Shown here: one piece after another, positions 14,924-24,103 of the stretch
Numbering within the stretch: the stretch's first letter is position 1
Layout: each line of letters opens with the position of its first letter
Origin: Chersky-299 sp963749535
GTDB lineage: Bacteria; Actinomycetota; Thermoleophilia; RBG-16-64-13
NCBI GenBank assembly: GCA_963749535.1
Contig: CAVVNF010000014.1
Location: 176,892 to 240,891, forward strand
Direction: 5' to 3'
DNA length: 64,000 nucleotides
Program-made: the position numbers and the translations under genes
The notes under the pieces: generated by a model
What the model saw: only the letters and a program-made list of their open reading frames with translations
The model's database searches: none
Told to the model about the DNA's origin: nothing

Positions 14924-15208
14924 GTGGCACGTTCAAGCAAAAAAGCTCCCTTCGTCGAGGCGAAGCTGATGAAGCGCATCGAGACCATGAACGCGAGCGG
15001 CGAGAAACGCATGCTCAAGACCTGGTCACGGGCTTCCGTCATCTATCCCGAGATGGTCGGGCACACCATAGCGGTGCACGACGGCCGCAAGCACGTGCCC
15101 ATCTATGTGAGCGAGAGCATGGTGGGACACAGGCTCGGCGAATTCGCGCTCACTCGGACCTTCCGGGGTCACGGGGGCAATAAAGAGCGTCGTATGAGGA
15201 AGAAATAG
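14924..15208 (+). CDS. rpsS: 30S ribosomal protein S19
   Basis: S19 is a 30S head protein that contacts S13. The protein is 94 aa and intact, with a GTG start. The family segments KTWSRASVIYPEMVGHTIAV and GEFALTRTFRGHGG are clear. It lies 9 nt after rplB and 2 nt before rplV. Confidence 0.97.
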   Translation: MARSSKKAPFVEAKLMKRIETMNASGEKRMLKTWSRASVIYPEMVGHTIAVHDGRKHVPIYVSESMVGHRLGEFALTRTFRGHGGNKERRMRKK

Positions 15209-15210
15209 GT

Positions 15211-15549
15211 ATGGTCAACGCTACTGCCAAATATGTGCGCATCGCGCCCCGTAAGGCTGGCGAGATGGCTGACCTCATTCGCGGCAAGAAGGTCTCCGAG
15301 GCCAAAGCTATCCTGGCATTACATTCCCGGGTGGCAGCGAAGGTGGTGGGCAAAGTCCTGGCTTCAGCCGTGGCCAACGCCGAGAACAACCATGATCTGG
15401 ACGCCGATAATCTCTTCGTCGTGCAGGCTTATGTAGACGGCGGGCCCACGATCAAGCGTTTCAAGCCCCGTGCTATGGGCCGGGCGACTCGCATACGCAA
15501 GCGGACGAGTCACATCACCGTATGTGTCGACGAGAAAAAGGAGTCGTAG
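15211..15549 (+). CDS. rplV: 50S ribosomal protein L22
   Basis: L22 forms part of the exit tunnel constriction. The protein is 112 aa and intact. VRIAPRKAGEMADLIRGKKV and the C-terminal hairpin PRAMGRATRIRKRTSHI match the family. It lies tightly between rpsS and rpsC. Confidence 0.97.
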   Translation: MVNATAKYVRIAPRKAGEMADLIRGKKVSEAKAILALHSRVAAKVVGKVLASAVANAENNHDLDADNLFVVQAYVDGGPTIKRFKPRAMGRATRIRKRTSHITVCVDEKKES

Positions 15550-15552
15550 CAG

Positions 15553-16227
15553 GTGGGTCAGAAAGTTCATCCCGGGGGCATGCGGCTCGGCATAATCCAC
15601 GACTGGAAGGCTCACTGGTACACGGAGAAGCATTTCGCCAGCTTCCTTCACGAGGATCTCGCGATACGCAAGCATATCCAGCGCAAACTGGGTCATGCGG
15701 GACTCTCCACCATCGTGATCCGCAAGGACACGAACAAGGTGGTCGTCGATATCCACACCGCCCGTCCGGGCATAGTCATCGGCAAGTCTGGGTCTGAAGT
15801 GGATGCGCTTAGGCGTGAGCTCCATGACATGACCGGCAAGGCAGTCCACGTGAATATCGTGGAGATCAAGCGGCCGGAACTGGACGCGAATCTGGTCGCC
15901 CAGTCCATCGCCGAGCAACTGGCCAACCGGGTAAGCTTCCGGCGGGCCATGAAACGTGCCATCACTTCGGCCATGCGCTCGGGTGCCACCGGCATCAAGG
16001 TCCGCTCGGCCGGTCGCCTCGGCGGGGCGGAGATGGCGCGCACCGAGGGCTACAGCGAAGGGCGGGTGCCGCTGCACACGCTGCGGGCCGACATCGACTA
16101 CGGCTTCTGGGAAGCCAACACCACGTTCGGCAAGATCGGTGTGAAAGTGTGGATCAACAAGGGCGAGATCATGCCCGAGGGGTTCGATCTGAGCTCCCGT
16201 GGGCAAGCGGAGGCCCGTGTAGGGTGA
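15553..16227 (+). CDS. rpsC: 30S ribosomal protein S3
   Basis: S3 forms the mRNA entry tunnel and has helicase activity. The protein is 224 aa with a GTG start (GQKVHPGGMRLGIIHDWKA). The KH domain motif RPGIVIGKSGSEVDALR and the ARTEGYSEGRVPLHTLRADI signature are present. A gap of about 100 bp to rplP holds two small inverted repeats (near 16238-16255) but no gene. Confidence 0.97.
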   Translation: MGQKVHPGGMRLGIIHDWKAHWYTEKHFASFLHEDLAIRKHIQRKLGHAGLSTIVIRKDTNKVVVDIHTARPGIVIGKSGSEVDALRRELHDMTGKAVHVNIVEIKRPELDANLVAQSIAEQLANRVSFRRAMKRAITSAMRSGATGIKVRSAGRLGGAEMARTEGYSEGRVPLHTLRADIDYGFWEANTTFGKIGVKVWINKGEIMPEGFDLSSRGQAEARVG

Positions 16228-16330
16228 TTGTCACCGGACTCTTAGGTCCGGGTCCACGACCGGTCATGAACACGCCCGGGACCGTGGACTTAGGGATTGA
16301 CGGTCCGAGAGCAACAGAAGAGGACGAAAA

Positions 16331-16756
16331 ATGCTACTACCAAAACGGGTAAAGCACCGCAAAGAGCAGCGGGGACGTATGTCCGGCAAGTCGAAAGGCC
16401 AGACCACTGTGCAATTCGGCGAGTACGGGCTGCAGACCCTGGAGCCGGGCTGGGTGACCAGTCGGCAGATCGAGGCTGCTCGTATCGCCATGACCCGGAA
16501 GATCAAACGGGGTGGGAAGGTCTGGATCAACATCTTCCCGCAGAAGCCGGTGAGCAAGAAGCCGGCCGAGACCCGGATGGGGTCCGGCAAAGGCTCACCC
16601 GATCAGTGGGTGGCCGTGGTGAAGCCGGGCCGTGTGATGTTCGAGCTCGCGGGCGTCAGCGAAGAGCTGGCCAAAGAAGCCATGCGGCTCGCAGCGCACA
16701 AACTTCCTGTCAAGTGCAGGTTCACGACAAGGGAGGACGGCGGCATTGAAGGCTAA
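16331..16756 (+). CDS. rplP: 50S ribosomal protein L16
   Basis: L16 organises the A-site tRNA elbow contact. The protein is 141 aa and intact: MLLPKRVKHRKEQRGR, then the conserved RIAMTRKIKRGGKVWINIFP and GSGKGSPDQWVAVVKPGRVMFE. It overlaps the TTG start of rpmC by 11 nt. Confidence 0.97.
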   Translation: MLLPKRVKHRKEQRGRMSGKSKGQTTVQFGEYGLQTLEPGWVTSRQIEAARIAMTRKIKRGGKVWINIFPQKPVSKKPAETRMGSGKGSPDQWVAVVKPGRVMFELAGVSEELAKEAMRLAAHKLPVKCRFTTREDGGIEG

Positions 16757-16946
16757 GGACTTGGTTGAACTTGCAGATGACGAGCTGGATCAGCGCCTCA
16801 AGCAGTCGCGCGAGGAGTTGTTCAATCTCAGGTTCCAACATGCTGCTGGCCAGCTGGAGAACACCAGCCGCCTCCGTGAAGTACGGCAGGACATCGCCAG
16901 GTTCATGACGGTGATGTCGGCCAGGGAACGGGCGAGGGAGCTCTAA
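16746..16946 (+). CDS. rpmC: 50S ribosomal protein L29
   Basis: L29 is a small helical protein at the tunnel exit, next to L23. The protein is 66 aa with a TTG start inside the end of rplP. The motif LFNLRFQHAAGQLENTSRL is diagnostic. Its stop overlaps the rpsQ ATG by one base. Confidence 0.96.
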   Translation: MKAKDLVELADDELDQRLKQSREELFNLRFQHAAGQLENTSRLREVRQDIARFMTVMSARERAREL

Positions 16947-17211
16947 TGACCGAGCAGCAAGACATCAAGCAAAGGGAGCGGCAGGGCATCGTCGTCTCCG
17001 ACAGGATGGAAAAGACCATCGTGGTCGAGGTGAGCTCCGTGCGAGCCGCACGCCGAGTACAAAAAAGTGGTTCGCCGCACCGAAAGGCTCAAGGCTCACG
17101 ACGAAGCAGAACGAGGCTCGGATGGGCGACAAGGTGCTGGTGCGCGAGTGCCGGCCCCTTTCCCGGGACAAGACCTGGCGCCTGATCAGGGTGCTCGAGC
17201 GGGCCGAATAG
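16946..17211 (+). CDS. rpsQ: 30S ribosomal protein S17 (two consensus indels)
   Basis: S17 is a primary 16S-binding protein. The first half reads RQGIVVSDRMEKTIVVEVSS. Doubled third bases in an Arg codon (CGA/G near 17045) and a Glu codon (GAA/G near 17106) break the frame; repair gives PHAEYKKVVRRTERLKAHDE and an ending RLIRVLERAE, 87 aa in total. It overlaps rpmC by one base. Confidence 0.94.
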
Positions 17212-17241
17212 CACCGCCAGCAGGAGATGGGTGACACAGCG

Positions 17242-17610
17242 ATGATACAGGTGGAGACAAGACTTAAAGTGGCCGACAATACCGGCGCGCGAGAACTGCT
17301 GTGCATCCGCATCAAGGGCGGATCGCAGCGGCGCTACGCGTCGGTGGGCGACATCATTGTGGGGGCTGTCAAAGAAGCCACCCCCGGCGGTGCCGTCAAG
17401 AAGGGCGACGTGGTGCAGGCCGTGGTCGTCCGGGTCAAGAAGGCCTACGGGCGGCGGGACGGCACGTACATCGGTTTCGACGAGAACGCGGCCGTCCTTA
17501 TCGACAGGCAGATGAACCCGCGGGGCACCCGTATATTCGGGCCCGTTGCGCGTGAGCTACGCGAGAAGAACTTCGCGAAGATCGTTTCGCTCGCGCCGGA
17601 GGTCCTCTAG
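17242..17610 (+). CDS. rplN: 50S ribosomal protein L14
   Basis: L14 lies at the subunit interface. The start MIQVETRLKVADNTGAREL is the family start and gives 122 aa; an in-frame ATG at 17227 lies directly on the AGGAG and would add five residues. The signature GDIIVGAVKEATPGGAVKKGD is present. The frame is intact. Confidence 0.96.
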   Translation: MIQVETRLKVADNTGARELLCIRIKGGSQRRYASVGDIIVGAVKEATPGGAVKKGDVVQAVVVRVKKAYGRRDGTYIGFDENAAVLIDRQMNPRGTRIFGPVARELREKNFAKIVSLAPEVL

Positions 17611-17613
17611 GTC

Positions 17614-17959
17614 ATGAAGAAGGAAATGAAGAGAGCCAAGAACTTCAGGATCAAGAAGGGTGACACCGTTCAGGTGATCCAAGGCAAAGAGAACGGCAAG
17701 AGGGGCAAAGTGCTGCGCGTGCTCGCGGAGGATCAGCGGGTCGTGGTGGAGAGAGTGAACTTCATCAAGCGTCACGTGCGTCCTTCGCAGAAAACACCGC
17801 AAGGCGGCGTAATCGAGCGTGAAGCCAGCATCCACATCAGCAACGTCAAGCTGGTCTGCCCGGGCTGCGGGCTGCCCGCCCGGGTGGGCGTCCGGATGGA
17901 AGGCGACGACAAGGTGCCGTTACTGCAAAAAATGCAACGTCCAGGTGGATAAGGGTTAG
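17614..17959 (+). CDS. rplX: 50S ribosomal protein L24 with zinc-ribbon end (one consensus indel)
   Basis: L24 is an assembly initiator. The KOW motif (KKGDTVQVIQGKENGKRGKV) lies at the N-terminus. A doubled base in a Val codon (GTG/C near 17923) hides the real end; repair gives RYCKKCNVQVDKG and 114 aa. The C-terminal CPGCG and CKKC pairs would bind zinc, as in the C-plus form of L24. Confidence 0.95.
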
Positions 17960-17961
17960 CG

Positions 17962-18513
17962 ATGGCAGTTCCCAGACTAAAAGAGAAGTACCTCAAGGAG
18001 ATCGCGCCGGCTCTGAGCGAGCAGTTCGGCTACAAGAGCCGCATGCAGGTGCCCAAGGTCACCAAGATCACGCTCAACATGGGCGTAGGGGAAGGCACGC
18101 ATGACGCCAAGGTGATGGAGGAGGCCGCGACGCAACTGGGGCTGATCACCGGTCAGAAAGCCGCAGCTTCGGCGGGCCCGCAAGTCGGTGGCCAACTTCA
18201 AGCTGCGTGACGGCATGCCGGTGGGGCTGCGGGTGACGCTGCGCGGCGACCGCATGTACGAGATGCTCGATCGTCTGATCAGCATCGCGCTTCCGCGCAT
18301 CCGCGACTTCCGCGGGATCTCGCCCGACCGCTTTCGACGGCCAGGGCAACTACAACCTGGGCGTGCGGGAGCAGATCATCTTCCCGGAGATCGACTACGA
18401 CAAGATCGACCGGATCCGAGGGCTGGACATCGCCATCACCACCACGGCCAAAACCGACGAAGAGGGACGGGCACTCCTTCGCATGATGGGCATGCCTTTC
18501 CGTGAGAGCTTGA
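17962..18513 (+). CDS. rplE: 50S ribosomal protein L5 (three consensus indels)
   Basis: L5 binds 5S rRNA. Three doubled third bases (AAA/G near 18160, CCC/G near 18329, AGC/T near 18510) break the frame. Repair gives GQKPQLRRARKSVANFKLRD, FRGISPTAFDGQGNYNLGVR and the normal ending GMPFRES, 182 aa. Without the last repair the gene would seem fused to rpsN, which is an artefact. Confidence 0.95.
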
Positions 18514-18533
18514 AGGATAGGAGCGTACAGCGC

Positions 18534-18719
18534 ATGGCAAAGAAATCCATGATCGCTAAGGCGCGGCGCCCGCAGAAGTATGCGGTACGGGCGCACAACC
18601 GTTGCCTTCGCTGCGGGCGGCCCCGGGGCTATCTGCGCCGCTTCGGGCTGTGCCGCATCTGTCTTCGTGAGCTGGCGCACCAGGGCGTCATCCCTGGCGT
18701 CACCAAGTCGAGCTGGTAG
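18534..18719 (+). CDS. rpsN: 30S ribosomal protein S14, zinc type
   Basis: S14 is a 30S head protein. The protein is 61 aa, the short zinc-binding form (CLRCGRP then CRICLREL). The start MAKKSMIAKARRPQKY and ending GVIPGVTKSSW are typical. It lies directly after rplE and 8 nt before rpsH. Confidence 0.96.
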   Translation: MAKKSMIAKARRPQKYAVRAHNRCLRCGRPRGYLRRFGLCRICLRELAHQGVIPGVTKSSW

Positions 18720-18727
18720 GAGGGGTC

Positions 18728-19130
18728 ATGTCGCATACAGATCCCATAGCCGACATGCTCACCCGCGTGCGGAACGCCAACAAGGCGCTCCACGCCCAGG
18801 TCGAGATGCCGGCCTCCGGTCAGAAAGGTGGAATTGGCCCGCCTGCTGAAGGACGAGGGCTACATCGCCGAGCTACTCCGTTGATGAAAGAGGGCAGTTT
18901 CGACAAGCTGGTGGTGGACCTCAAGTACACTGATGGCCGCCGCCGGGTGATCACCCAGGTGAAGAGGGTCAGCAAGCCGGGTCGCCGCATTTATGCAAAG
19001 AAAGACAACCTCCCCAAGGTCCTTGGTGGTCTGGGCGACGGCCGTCATCTCCACCTCGAGTGGCCTGATGACGGCTCGGGAGGCTCAACGGCTCGGAGTA
19101 GGCGGCGAAGTCGTCTGCTTCGTCTGGTAA
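18728..19130 (+). CDS. rpsH: 30S ribosomal protein S8 (four consensus indels)
   Basis: S8 is a central-domain 16S-binding protein and the regulator of the spc operon in E. coli. The start is MSHTDPIADMLTRVRNANKA. Doubled third bases AAA/G, GCC/G, GTT/G and GGC/G (18830-19045) break the frame. Repair gives VELARLLKDEGYIASYSV, GSFDKLVVDLKYTDG and the family end MTAREAQRLGVGGEVVCFVW, 132 aa exactly. Confidence 0.94.
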
Positions 19131-19134
19131 CGCC

Positions 19135-19668
19135 ATGTCTAGGATAGGAAGAGCACCCATACCAGTACCTAGCGGCGTCGAAGTTACGCTCTCGGGCAGC
19201 GCACTCGGCGTCAAGGGTCCCAAAGGCCAATTGGCGCTGGACGTGCACCCGGACATGACCGTCTCGCTGGACGAGGGGGTTCTGCTGGTCACGCGGCCCG
19301 ACGATTCCGGGAAACACCGGTCGCTGCACGGGCTGACTCGGACCCTCATCTCCAACATGGTCACCGGGGTGACCACCGGCTTCGAGAAGAAGCTCGAGAT
19401 CGTGGGCGTAGGCTATCGGGCATCCAAGAAGGGCTCCGATCTGGAGATCCTCGTGGGCTACTCACACCCGGTCGTCGTACCGCCGCCCGAGAACATCGAG
19501 TTCGACGTTCCGGTACCCACCCAGATCGTCGTGAAGGGCATAGACAAGCAGCGCGTGGGACAGGTCGCCGCCGATATCCGCGCCATCCGTAAGCCGGAGC
19601 CGTACAAGGGCAAGGGCATCCGCTATGAGGGCGAAGTGGTGCGGCGCAAAGTCGGCAAGCGGGCGTAG
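19135..19668 (+). CDS. rplF: 50S ribosomal protein L6
   Basis: L6 lies near the factor-binding site. The protein is 177 aa and intact (MSRIGRAPIPVPSGVEVTLS), with the C-terminal signature EPYKGKGIRYEGEVVRRKVG. The ATG follows the rpsH stop by 4 nt. Confidence 0.97.
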   Translation: MSRIGRAPIPVPSGVEVTLSGSALGVKGPKGQLALDVHPDMTVSLDEGVLLVTRPDDSGKHRSLHGLTRTLISNMVTGVTTGFEKKLEIVGVGYRASKKGSDLEILVGYSHPVVVPPPENIEFDVPVPTQIVVKGIDKQRVGQVAADIRAIRKPEPYKGKGIRYEGEVVRRKVGKRA

Positions 19669-19681
19669 GGAAGAGGAGAGC

Positions 19682-20038
19682 ATGAGCACAAGTGACAAGA
19701 TCAGACGGGCCAAGGAGCGGCGTACCACTCGCGTACGCAGTGGAGTGCGGGGTACAGCTGCGCGGCCGCGCCTCTCCGTCTTCCGCTCCAACCGAGCGAT
19801 CTGGGCGCAGATCATCGATGACACCAGTGGGCGCACGCTGGCGAACGCCGCCAGTATCCAACTGAGTGCAAAAGACCTGTCCAAGAAGGACCAGGCCACG
19901 AAGGTCGGCGAGCTTCTGGCTGAGAAGGCGAAGGCCGCCGGTATCGAGAAAGTCGTCTTCGACAGGGGACCGTATTTGTATCACGGACGAGTAAAAGCTC
20001 TGGCGGATGGTGCTCGCCAGGGCGGTCTGGACTTCTGA
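19682..20038 (+). CDS. rplR: 50S ribosomal protein L18
   Basis: L18 carries 5S rRNA into the 50S subunit. The protein is 118 aa, with RPRLSVFRSNRAIWAQIIDD and the ending YHGRVKALADGARQGGLDF. The ATG is preceded by AAGAGGAG. The frame is intact. Confidence 0.97.
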   Translation: MSTSDKIRRAKERRTTRVRSGVRGTAARPRLSVFRSNRAIWAQIIDDTSGRTLANAASIQLSAKDLSKKDQATKVGELLAEKAKAAGIEKVVFDRGPYLYHGRVKALADGARQGGLDF

Positions 20039-20057
20039 GGGAGAGAGAGGTAGCACT

Positions 20058-20609
20058 TTGGCACAGATAAAGGCAGATTCCCTGAACCTTCAGGAGAACG
20101 TGATCCACATCAACCGGGTGGCCAAAGTGGTCAAGGGCGGCCGGCGCTTCTCATTCACCGCTCTGGTAGCAGTAGGAGACGGCGAGACCACCGTGGGTCT
20201 GGGTTATGGCAAGGCAAAAGAAGTGCCGCTTGCCATCCAGAAGGCCATCGAAGATGCACGCAAGAACCTGTTCGTCGTGCCCAAGCACGGGGGCACGATC
20301 ACCCACGAGATCCTGGGTCATTTTGGGGCGGGACGCGTCCTTCTCCGTCCGGCTTCGCCGGGTACCGGCGTCATCGCCGGCGGTGGCGTGCGGGCGCTCC
20401 TGGAATTGGGTGGCGTACACGATGTGTTGGCGAAGTGCCTGGGCACTACCAACCCCATCAACATGGTGCGGGCCGCGGAGCAGGGTCTTCGCTCGCTGAG
20501 GCGCCCCGAGGATATCGCTTTGCAGCGCGGCAAGACCGTGCGCGAGGTCTTGGGCATGCGCGCTGTTCAAGAAGAGTCCGCGCCTGTGGCCGCGGCTGCG
20601 GGAGAGTAG
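20058..20609 (+). CDS. rpsE: 30S ribosomal protein S5
   Basis: S5 acts in translational accuracy. The protein is 183 aa with a TTG start (AQIKADSLNLQENVIHINRV) after a GAGAGAGAGG tract. The double-stranded RNA-binding fold segment GRRFSFTALVAVGDGE and the loop PASPGTGVIAGGGVRALLE are present. The C-terminus is Ala-rich. Confidence 0.96.
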   Translation: MAQIKADSLNLQENVIHINRVAKVVKGGRRFSFTALVAVGDGETTVGLGYGKAKEVPLAIQKAIEDARKNLFVVPKHGGTITHEILGHFGAGRVLLRPASPGTGVIAGGGVRALLELGGVHDVLAKCLGTTNPINMVRAAEQGLRSLRRPEDIALQRGKTVREVLGMRAVQEESAPVAAAAGE

Positions 20610-20613
20610 AGCG

Positions 20614-20805
20614 ATGCTGAAGATCAAGCAGGTCAAGAGCAGGATCAACCGTAAGAAGGACCACAAGGCCACGCTTGATGCCCTGGGCATCAGCAAGATG
20701 GGCCAGACGGTCTATCAGGAAGACAGTCCGGCGATCCGGGGCATGGTGCACAAACTGCGGTACATGCTCGAAGTCACGGTAGTCGACATTAAGGACGAAG
20801 GATAG
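20614..20805 (+). CDS. rpmD: 50S ribosomal protein L30
   Basis: This is a 63-aa L30 (MLKIKQVKSRINRKKDHKAT, then QEDSPAIRGMVHKLRYMLEV). It lies between rpsE and rplO as in most spc operons. The frame is intact. Confidence 0.95.
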   Translation: MLKIKQVKSRINRKKDHKATLDALGISKMGQTVYQEDSPAIRGMVHKLRYMLEVTVVDIKDEG

Positions 20806-20807
20806 AG

Positions 20808-21281
20808 ATGGGAGACATCTTCCTCCACAATCTGCGGCCCGACCCCGGTGCCAGACACGATAGGAAGCGCGTAGGCCGGGGCGAAGGCTCTGGTGTCGGC
20901 AAGACGTCAGGTCGCGGGCATAAAGGCTCGAAGCAACGCTCGGGCGGGCAGATTTCCGCCCGATACGAGGGCGGGCAGATGCCTCTGCACATGAGGTTGC
21001 CCAAACTCCGCGGTCCTCACGCGAAGACGGCCATGGCGATCGGGCCCTTCCGGACCTACATGACGCCGGTCAACCTTTCCCGGCTTGCCATGTTTGCGGC
21101 CGGAGAGGTCGTTTCGCCGGACACGTTGCTCGAAAAAGGCATCATCAAGAAGCAGGACGAGAGGGTCAAGATCTTGGCCACCGGCGAACTTACGCTGGCG
21201 CTTACGATCAAGGCTCATGGTTTCAGCGCCGCCGCCAAGGCCAAAATAGAGGCCGCGGGCGGGACAGTCGAAGTCTTGTAA
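20808..21281 (+). CDS. rplO: 50S ribosomal protein L15
   Basis: L15 is a late assembly protein. The protein is 157 aa, with the basic Gly-rich N-terminus (RKRVGRGEGSGVGKTSGRGH, KGSKQRSGG) and the C-terminal GFSAAAKAKIEAAGGTVEV. It lies directly upstream of secY. Confidence 0.97.
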   Translation: MGDIFLHNLRPDPGARHDRKRVGRGEGSGVGKTSGRGHKGSKQRSGGQISARYEGGQMPLHMRLPKLRGPHAKTAMAIGPFRTYMTPVNLSRLAMFAAGEVVSPDTLLEKGIIKKQDERVKILATGELTLALTIKAHGFSAAAKAKIEAAGGTVEVL

Positions 21282-21313
21282 CCGGCTGATGAGGACCATA
21301 GGGAGATAACCCG

Positions 21314-22565
21314 ATGCTGCAGTCCCTTCTCAACGCTTGGAGACTCCCGGACCTTCGGAAGAAGCTGCTGTTCACGGCGTTCATCATCGCCGTGTACAGG
21401 CTAGGCTGCTATATCCCGGTCCCGGGCGTCAGCGTGAGTGCCATCACCGCGATGTTCAACACAGGCGGCGTCTTCGACTTCTTCAACCTGTTCGCGGGTG
21501 GCGCTCTGTCCAGAGTCGCTATCTTCGCCATGGGGATCATGCCGTACATCACGGCGTCGATCATCATGCAGTTGTTGGGGATGGTCATTCCTCAGCTCGA
21601 AGCGTTGCTCAAGGAGGGTGAGGCTGGACAGAAGAAGGTCAACCAGTACACCCGGTACCTCGGTGTGGGTCTGGGCTTCGTCGAGTCCATCGGTTTCGTC
21701 TTCCTCTTTAGGAGCTACGGTGCCTTCCCGGCTGACAAGCCGCTCAACGGTCTACGTTTCTTCCTGATCGTCTTGACACTGACCGTAGGCGCCGCTCTCA
21801 TCATGTGGCTGGGCGAGTTGATCACCCAGCGTGGTATAGGCAACGGCATCTCGCTGATGATATTCGCCAGCATCATCTCCCGGCTTCCGGGTGGGCTCCA
21901 GAAGCTGTTCACCATGAATGCAGGCTACTGGGTCCTTATGGCCATCATCGCGGTGGTTGTCATAGCGTGCCATCATCTACATCCAGGAGGGACAGCGGCG
22001 GATCCCGATACAGTACGCGAAGCGGGTGGTAGGCCGGAAAGTGTACGGCGGGCAGAGCACCTATCTGCCGCTGCGCATCAACATGGCCGGGGTCATCCCG
22101 GTGATCTTCGCCTCGTCGATCCTGCTGTTCCCGGTGACGCTCGCGCAGATGACACCGTGGGGTTGGGCCAAGAGCCTTTCCAAGGCCATCGGGCCTGGTT
22201 CCTGGTGGTATCTGGCCGTCGAAGTCCTCTTGATCATCGGGTTCACGTACTTCTACACGGCCGTGCAGTTCAACCCCATCGACCAGGCCGACAACTTGAA
22301 GAAGTACGGCGGGTTCATCCCCGGCATTCGGCCAGGGCGTCCGACGGCTGCCTATCTTGACCGGGTGCTCACTCGCATCACTCTGCCTGGGGCGTTGTTC
22401 CTGGCTGCGATCGTGCTGTTACCCACAGCCCTTATCCGCGGGGCGGGTGTGCCGTTCAACTTCGGGGGCACCTCGCTGCTGATCGTTGTGGGTGTTGCGC
22501 TAGACACGATGAAACAGATGGAAGCTCAACTTCTCATGCGTCACTACGAGGGCTTCCTCAAATAA
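21314..22565 (+). CDS. secY: Preprotein translocase SecY (one consensus indel)
   Basis: SecY is the channel of the Sec translocon, a ten-helix inner-membrane protein. The sequence shows the plug and TM2 region, GIMPYITASIIMQLL, the loop LIMWLGELITQRGIGNGIS, and the C5-loop region QYAKRVVGRKVYGGQSTYLP. A doubled third base in an Ala codon (GCG/T near 21970) breaks the frame; repair gives 416 aa. The C-terminus MKQMEAQLLMRHYEGFLK is typical. Confidence 0.96.
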
Positions 22566-22592
22566 TGCCTACCCGGGGAGGAATCAGATAAC

Positions 22593-23255
22593 GTGGCTCA
22601 GTTCAACCTCATACTGCTCGGACCGCCCGGAGCGGGCAAGGGTACGCAGGCCAGCCGCATCGCTGCCGAGTATGCGATCCCGCACATCTCGACGGGAGAC
22701 ATCCTGCGCGGCGCGGTCAAGAACCAAACTCCGATGGGCCTGGAGGCCAAGCGCTACATGGACGCAGGCGACCTAGTCCCGGACGAGGTAGTGATCGGCA
22801 TCGTCAAAGACCGCCTGCAAGAACCGGATACCGCTAACGGTTTCCTCATGGATGGTTTTCCCCGCACGATCCCGCAGGCCGAGGCCTTGAACGCCGCTCT
22901 CGACAGTCTGGGTAGGAGTGTCACAAAGACCTTGGTGATCTTGGTGGACGAGGAAGATCTGGTGCGTCGGCTCAGCGGTCGCCGGATCTGTCGTGCGTGC
23001 CAAGCGCCCTTCCACGTGATGTTCAACCAGCCGAAAGAAGAAGGCGTTTGCGATGTCTGCGGCGGCGAGCTCTACCAGCGGGACGACGACAACGAGGTGA
23101 CGGTGCGCAACCGGCTGGCGACCTATCGCAAGCAGACGGAGCCGCTCATCGAGTACTACGACCGGGCCGGTCTGGTGGCCCGCATCGATGGGTCCAAAGC
23201 GCCCGAGCAAGTGTACGAAGAGATCCGGTCGGCCCTCGGGCCCTCTGGCAAGTAG
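22593..23255 (+). CDS. adk: Adenylate kinase, zinc-lid type
   Basis: This enzyme interconverts AMP plus ATP and two ADP. The protein is 220 aa with a GTG start after GGGGAGGAA. The P-loop GPPGAGKGTQASRI, the DGFPRT motif and a lid with two Cys pairs (CRAC and CDVC) indicate structural zinc, common in Gram-positive and Actinomycetota enzymes. It follows secY as in most spc operons. Confidence 0.97.
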   Translation: MAQFNLILLGPPGAGKGTQASRIAAEYAIPHISTGDILRGAVKNQTPMGLEAKRYMDAGDLVPDEVVIGIVKDRLQEPDTANGFLMDGFPRTIPQAEALNAALDSLGRSVTKTLVILVDEEDLVRRLSGRRICRACQAPFHVMFNQPKEEGVCDVCGGELYQRDDDNEVTVRNRLATYRKQTEPLIEYYDRAGLVARIDGSKAPEQVYEEIRSALGPSGK

Positions 23256-23275
23256 ACCGGCGAAGAGTCCCGCAC

Positions 23276-24037
23276 GTGATCATCCGGAAATCGAATAGTG
23301 AGATAGAGAAGATGGCTCGGGCGGGCAAAGTGGTTCGAGAATGCCTCGATATGCTGGCCGGTGAAGTGAGGCCGGGCGTCACGACGGAAGAGTTGGACAG
23401 GTTGGCGGAGAAGTTCATACGATCGAAACGAGGGGTACCGACGTTCAAGGGCTATCACGGGTTTCCGGGTTCGATATGCGCGTCGCCCAATGCGATGGTG
23501 GTACACGGCATCCCCGGTCCGGTTCGCCTTCAAAAGGGCGACATCATCGGGATCGACGTCGGCGTGACTCTTGAAGGCTACGTGGCCGATGCCGCGATCA
23601 CGGTGCCCGTGGGCGATATCTCGGTCGAGGCGCAGGAGTTACTCAGAGTGACCGAGGAGTCGCTCTACAAGGCGATCGCCCAGTGCAAGGTGGGCAACCA
23701 CGTGGGGGACATCTCCCACGCGGTGCAGGAGCACGTGGAGGCGCACGGGTACTCGGTCGTGAGGGCGATGGTGGGACACGGGGTGGGCCGGAGCATGCAC
23801 GAGGATCCGCAGGTGCCCAACTTCGGGCCGGCAGGACAGGGCCCTGAGTTGCGAGAGGGGGTCGTGATCGCGATCGAGCCGATGGTCGACGCCGGCGGGT
23901 ACGAGGTGGAGGAAGGTGAGGATGGCTGGGCCATCTACACCAAAGACCGCAGCCTCTCTGCTCATTTCGAACACACGGTGGCGATCACCAAGCGGGGGCC
24001 GAGGATTCTTACCGCGTCGGAAGTAGCGCCGTCATAG
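23276..24037 (+). CDS. map: Methionine aminopeptidase, type I
   Basis: It removes the initiator methionine. The start is GTG (IIRKSNSEIEKMARAG), giving 253 aa. The metal ligands are visible in GIDVGV and DAAITVPVG, in VGHGVGRSMHEDP, in AIEPM and in the final EHTVAIT. It follows adk by 20 nt. The gap to infA has a TAAGATAAT element that could be part of a promoter, but I see no convincing -35 box. Confidence 0.97.
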   Translation: MIIRKSNSEIEKMARAGKVVRECLDMLAGEVRPGVTTEELDRLAEKFIRSKRGVPTFKGYHGFPGSICASPNAMVVHGIPGPVRLQKGDIIGIDVGVTLEGYVADAAITVPVGDISVEAQELLRVTEESLYKAIAQCKVGNHVGDISHAVQEHVEAHGYSVVRAMVGHGVGRSMHEDPQVPNFGPAGQGPELREGVVIAIEPMVDAGGYEVEEGEDGWAIYTKDRSLSAHFEHTVAITKRGPRILTASEVAPS

Positions 24038-24103
24038 GCGATATGAGGGCTTGTGATAAGATAATCGGCCGGTATTTTGGCCTGGATCCGAGAGTGGAGG
24101 ACG

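Noticed and set aside
16228..16330. Extra small gene between rpsC and rplP
   Set aside because: The frame is short, has no RBS and overlaps two small inverted repeats; it looks like leader sequence of rplP.
18363..18719. RplE-RpsN fusion protein
   Set aside because: The joined frame depends on one extra T in a Ser codon (AGC/T) at 18510; removing it restores the normal RplE end and stop.
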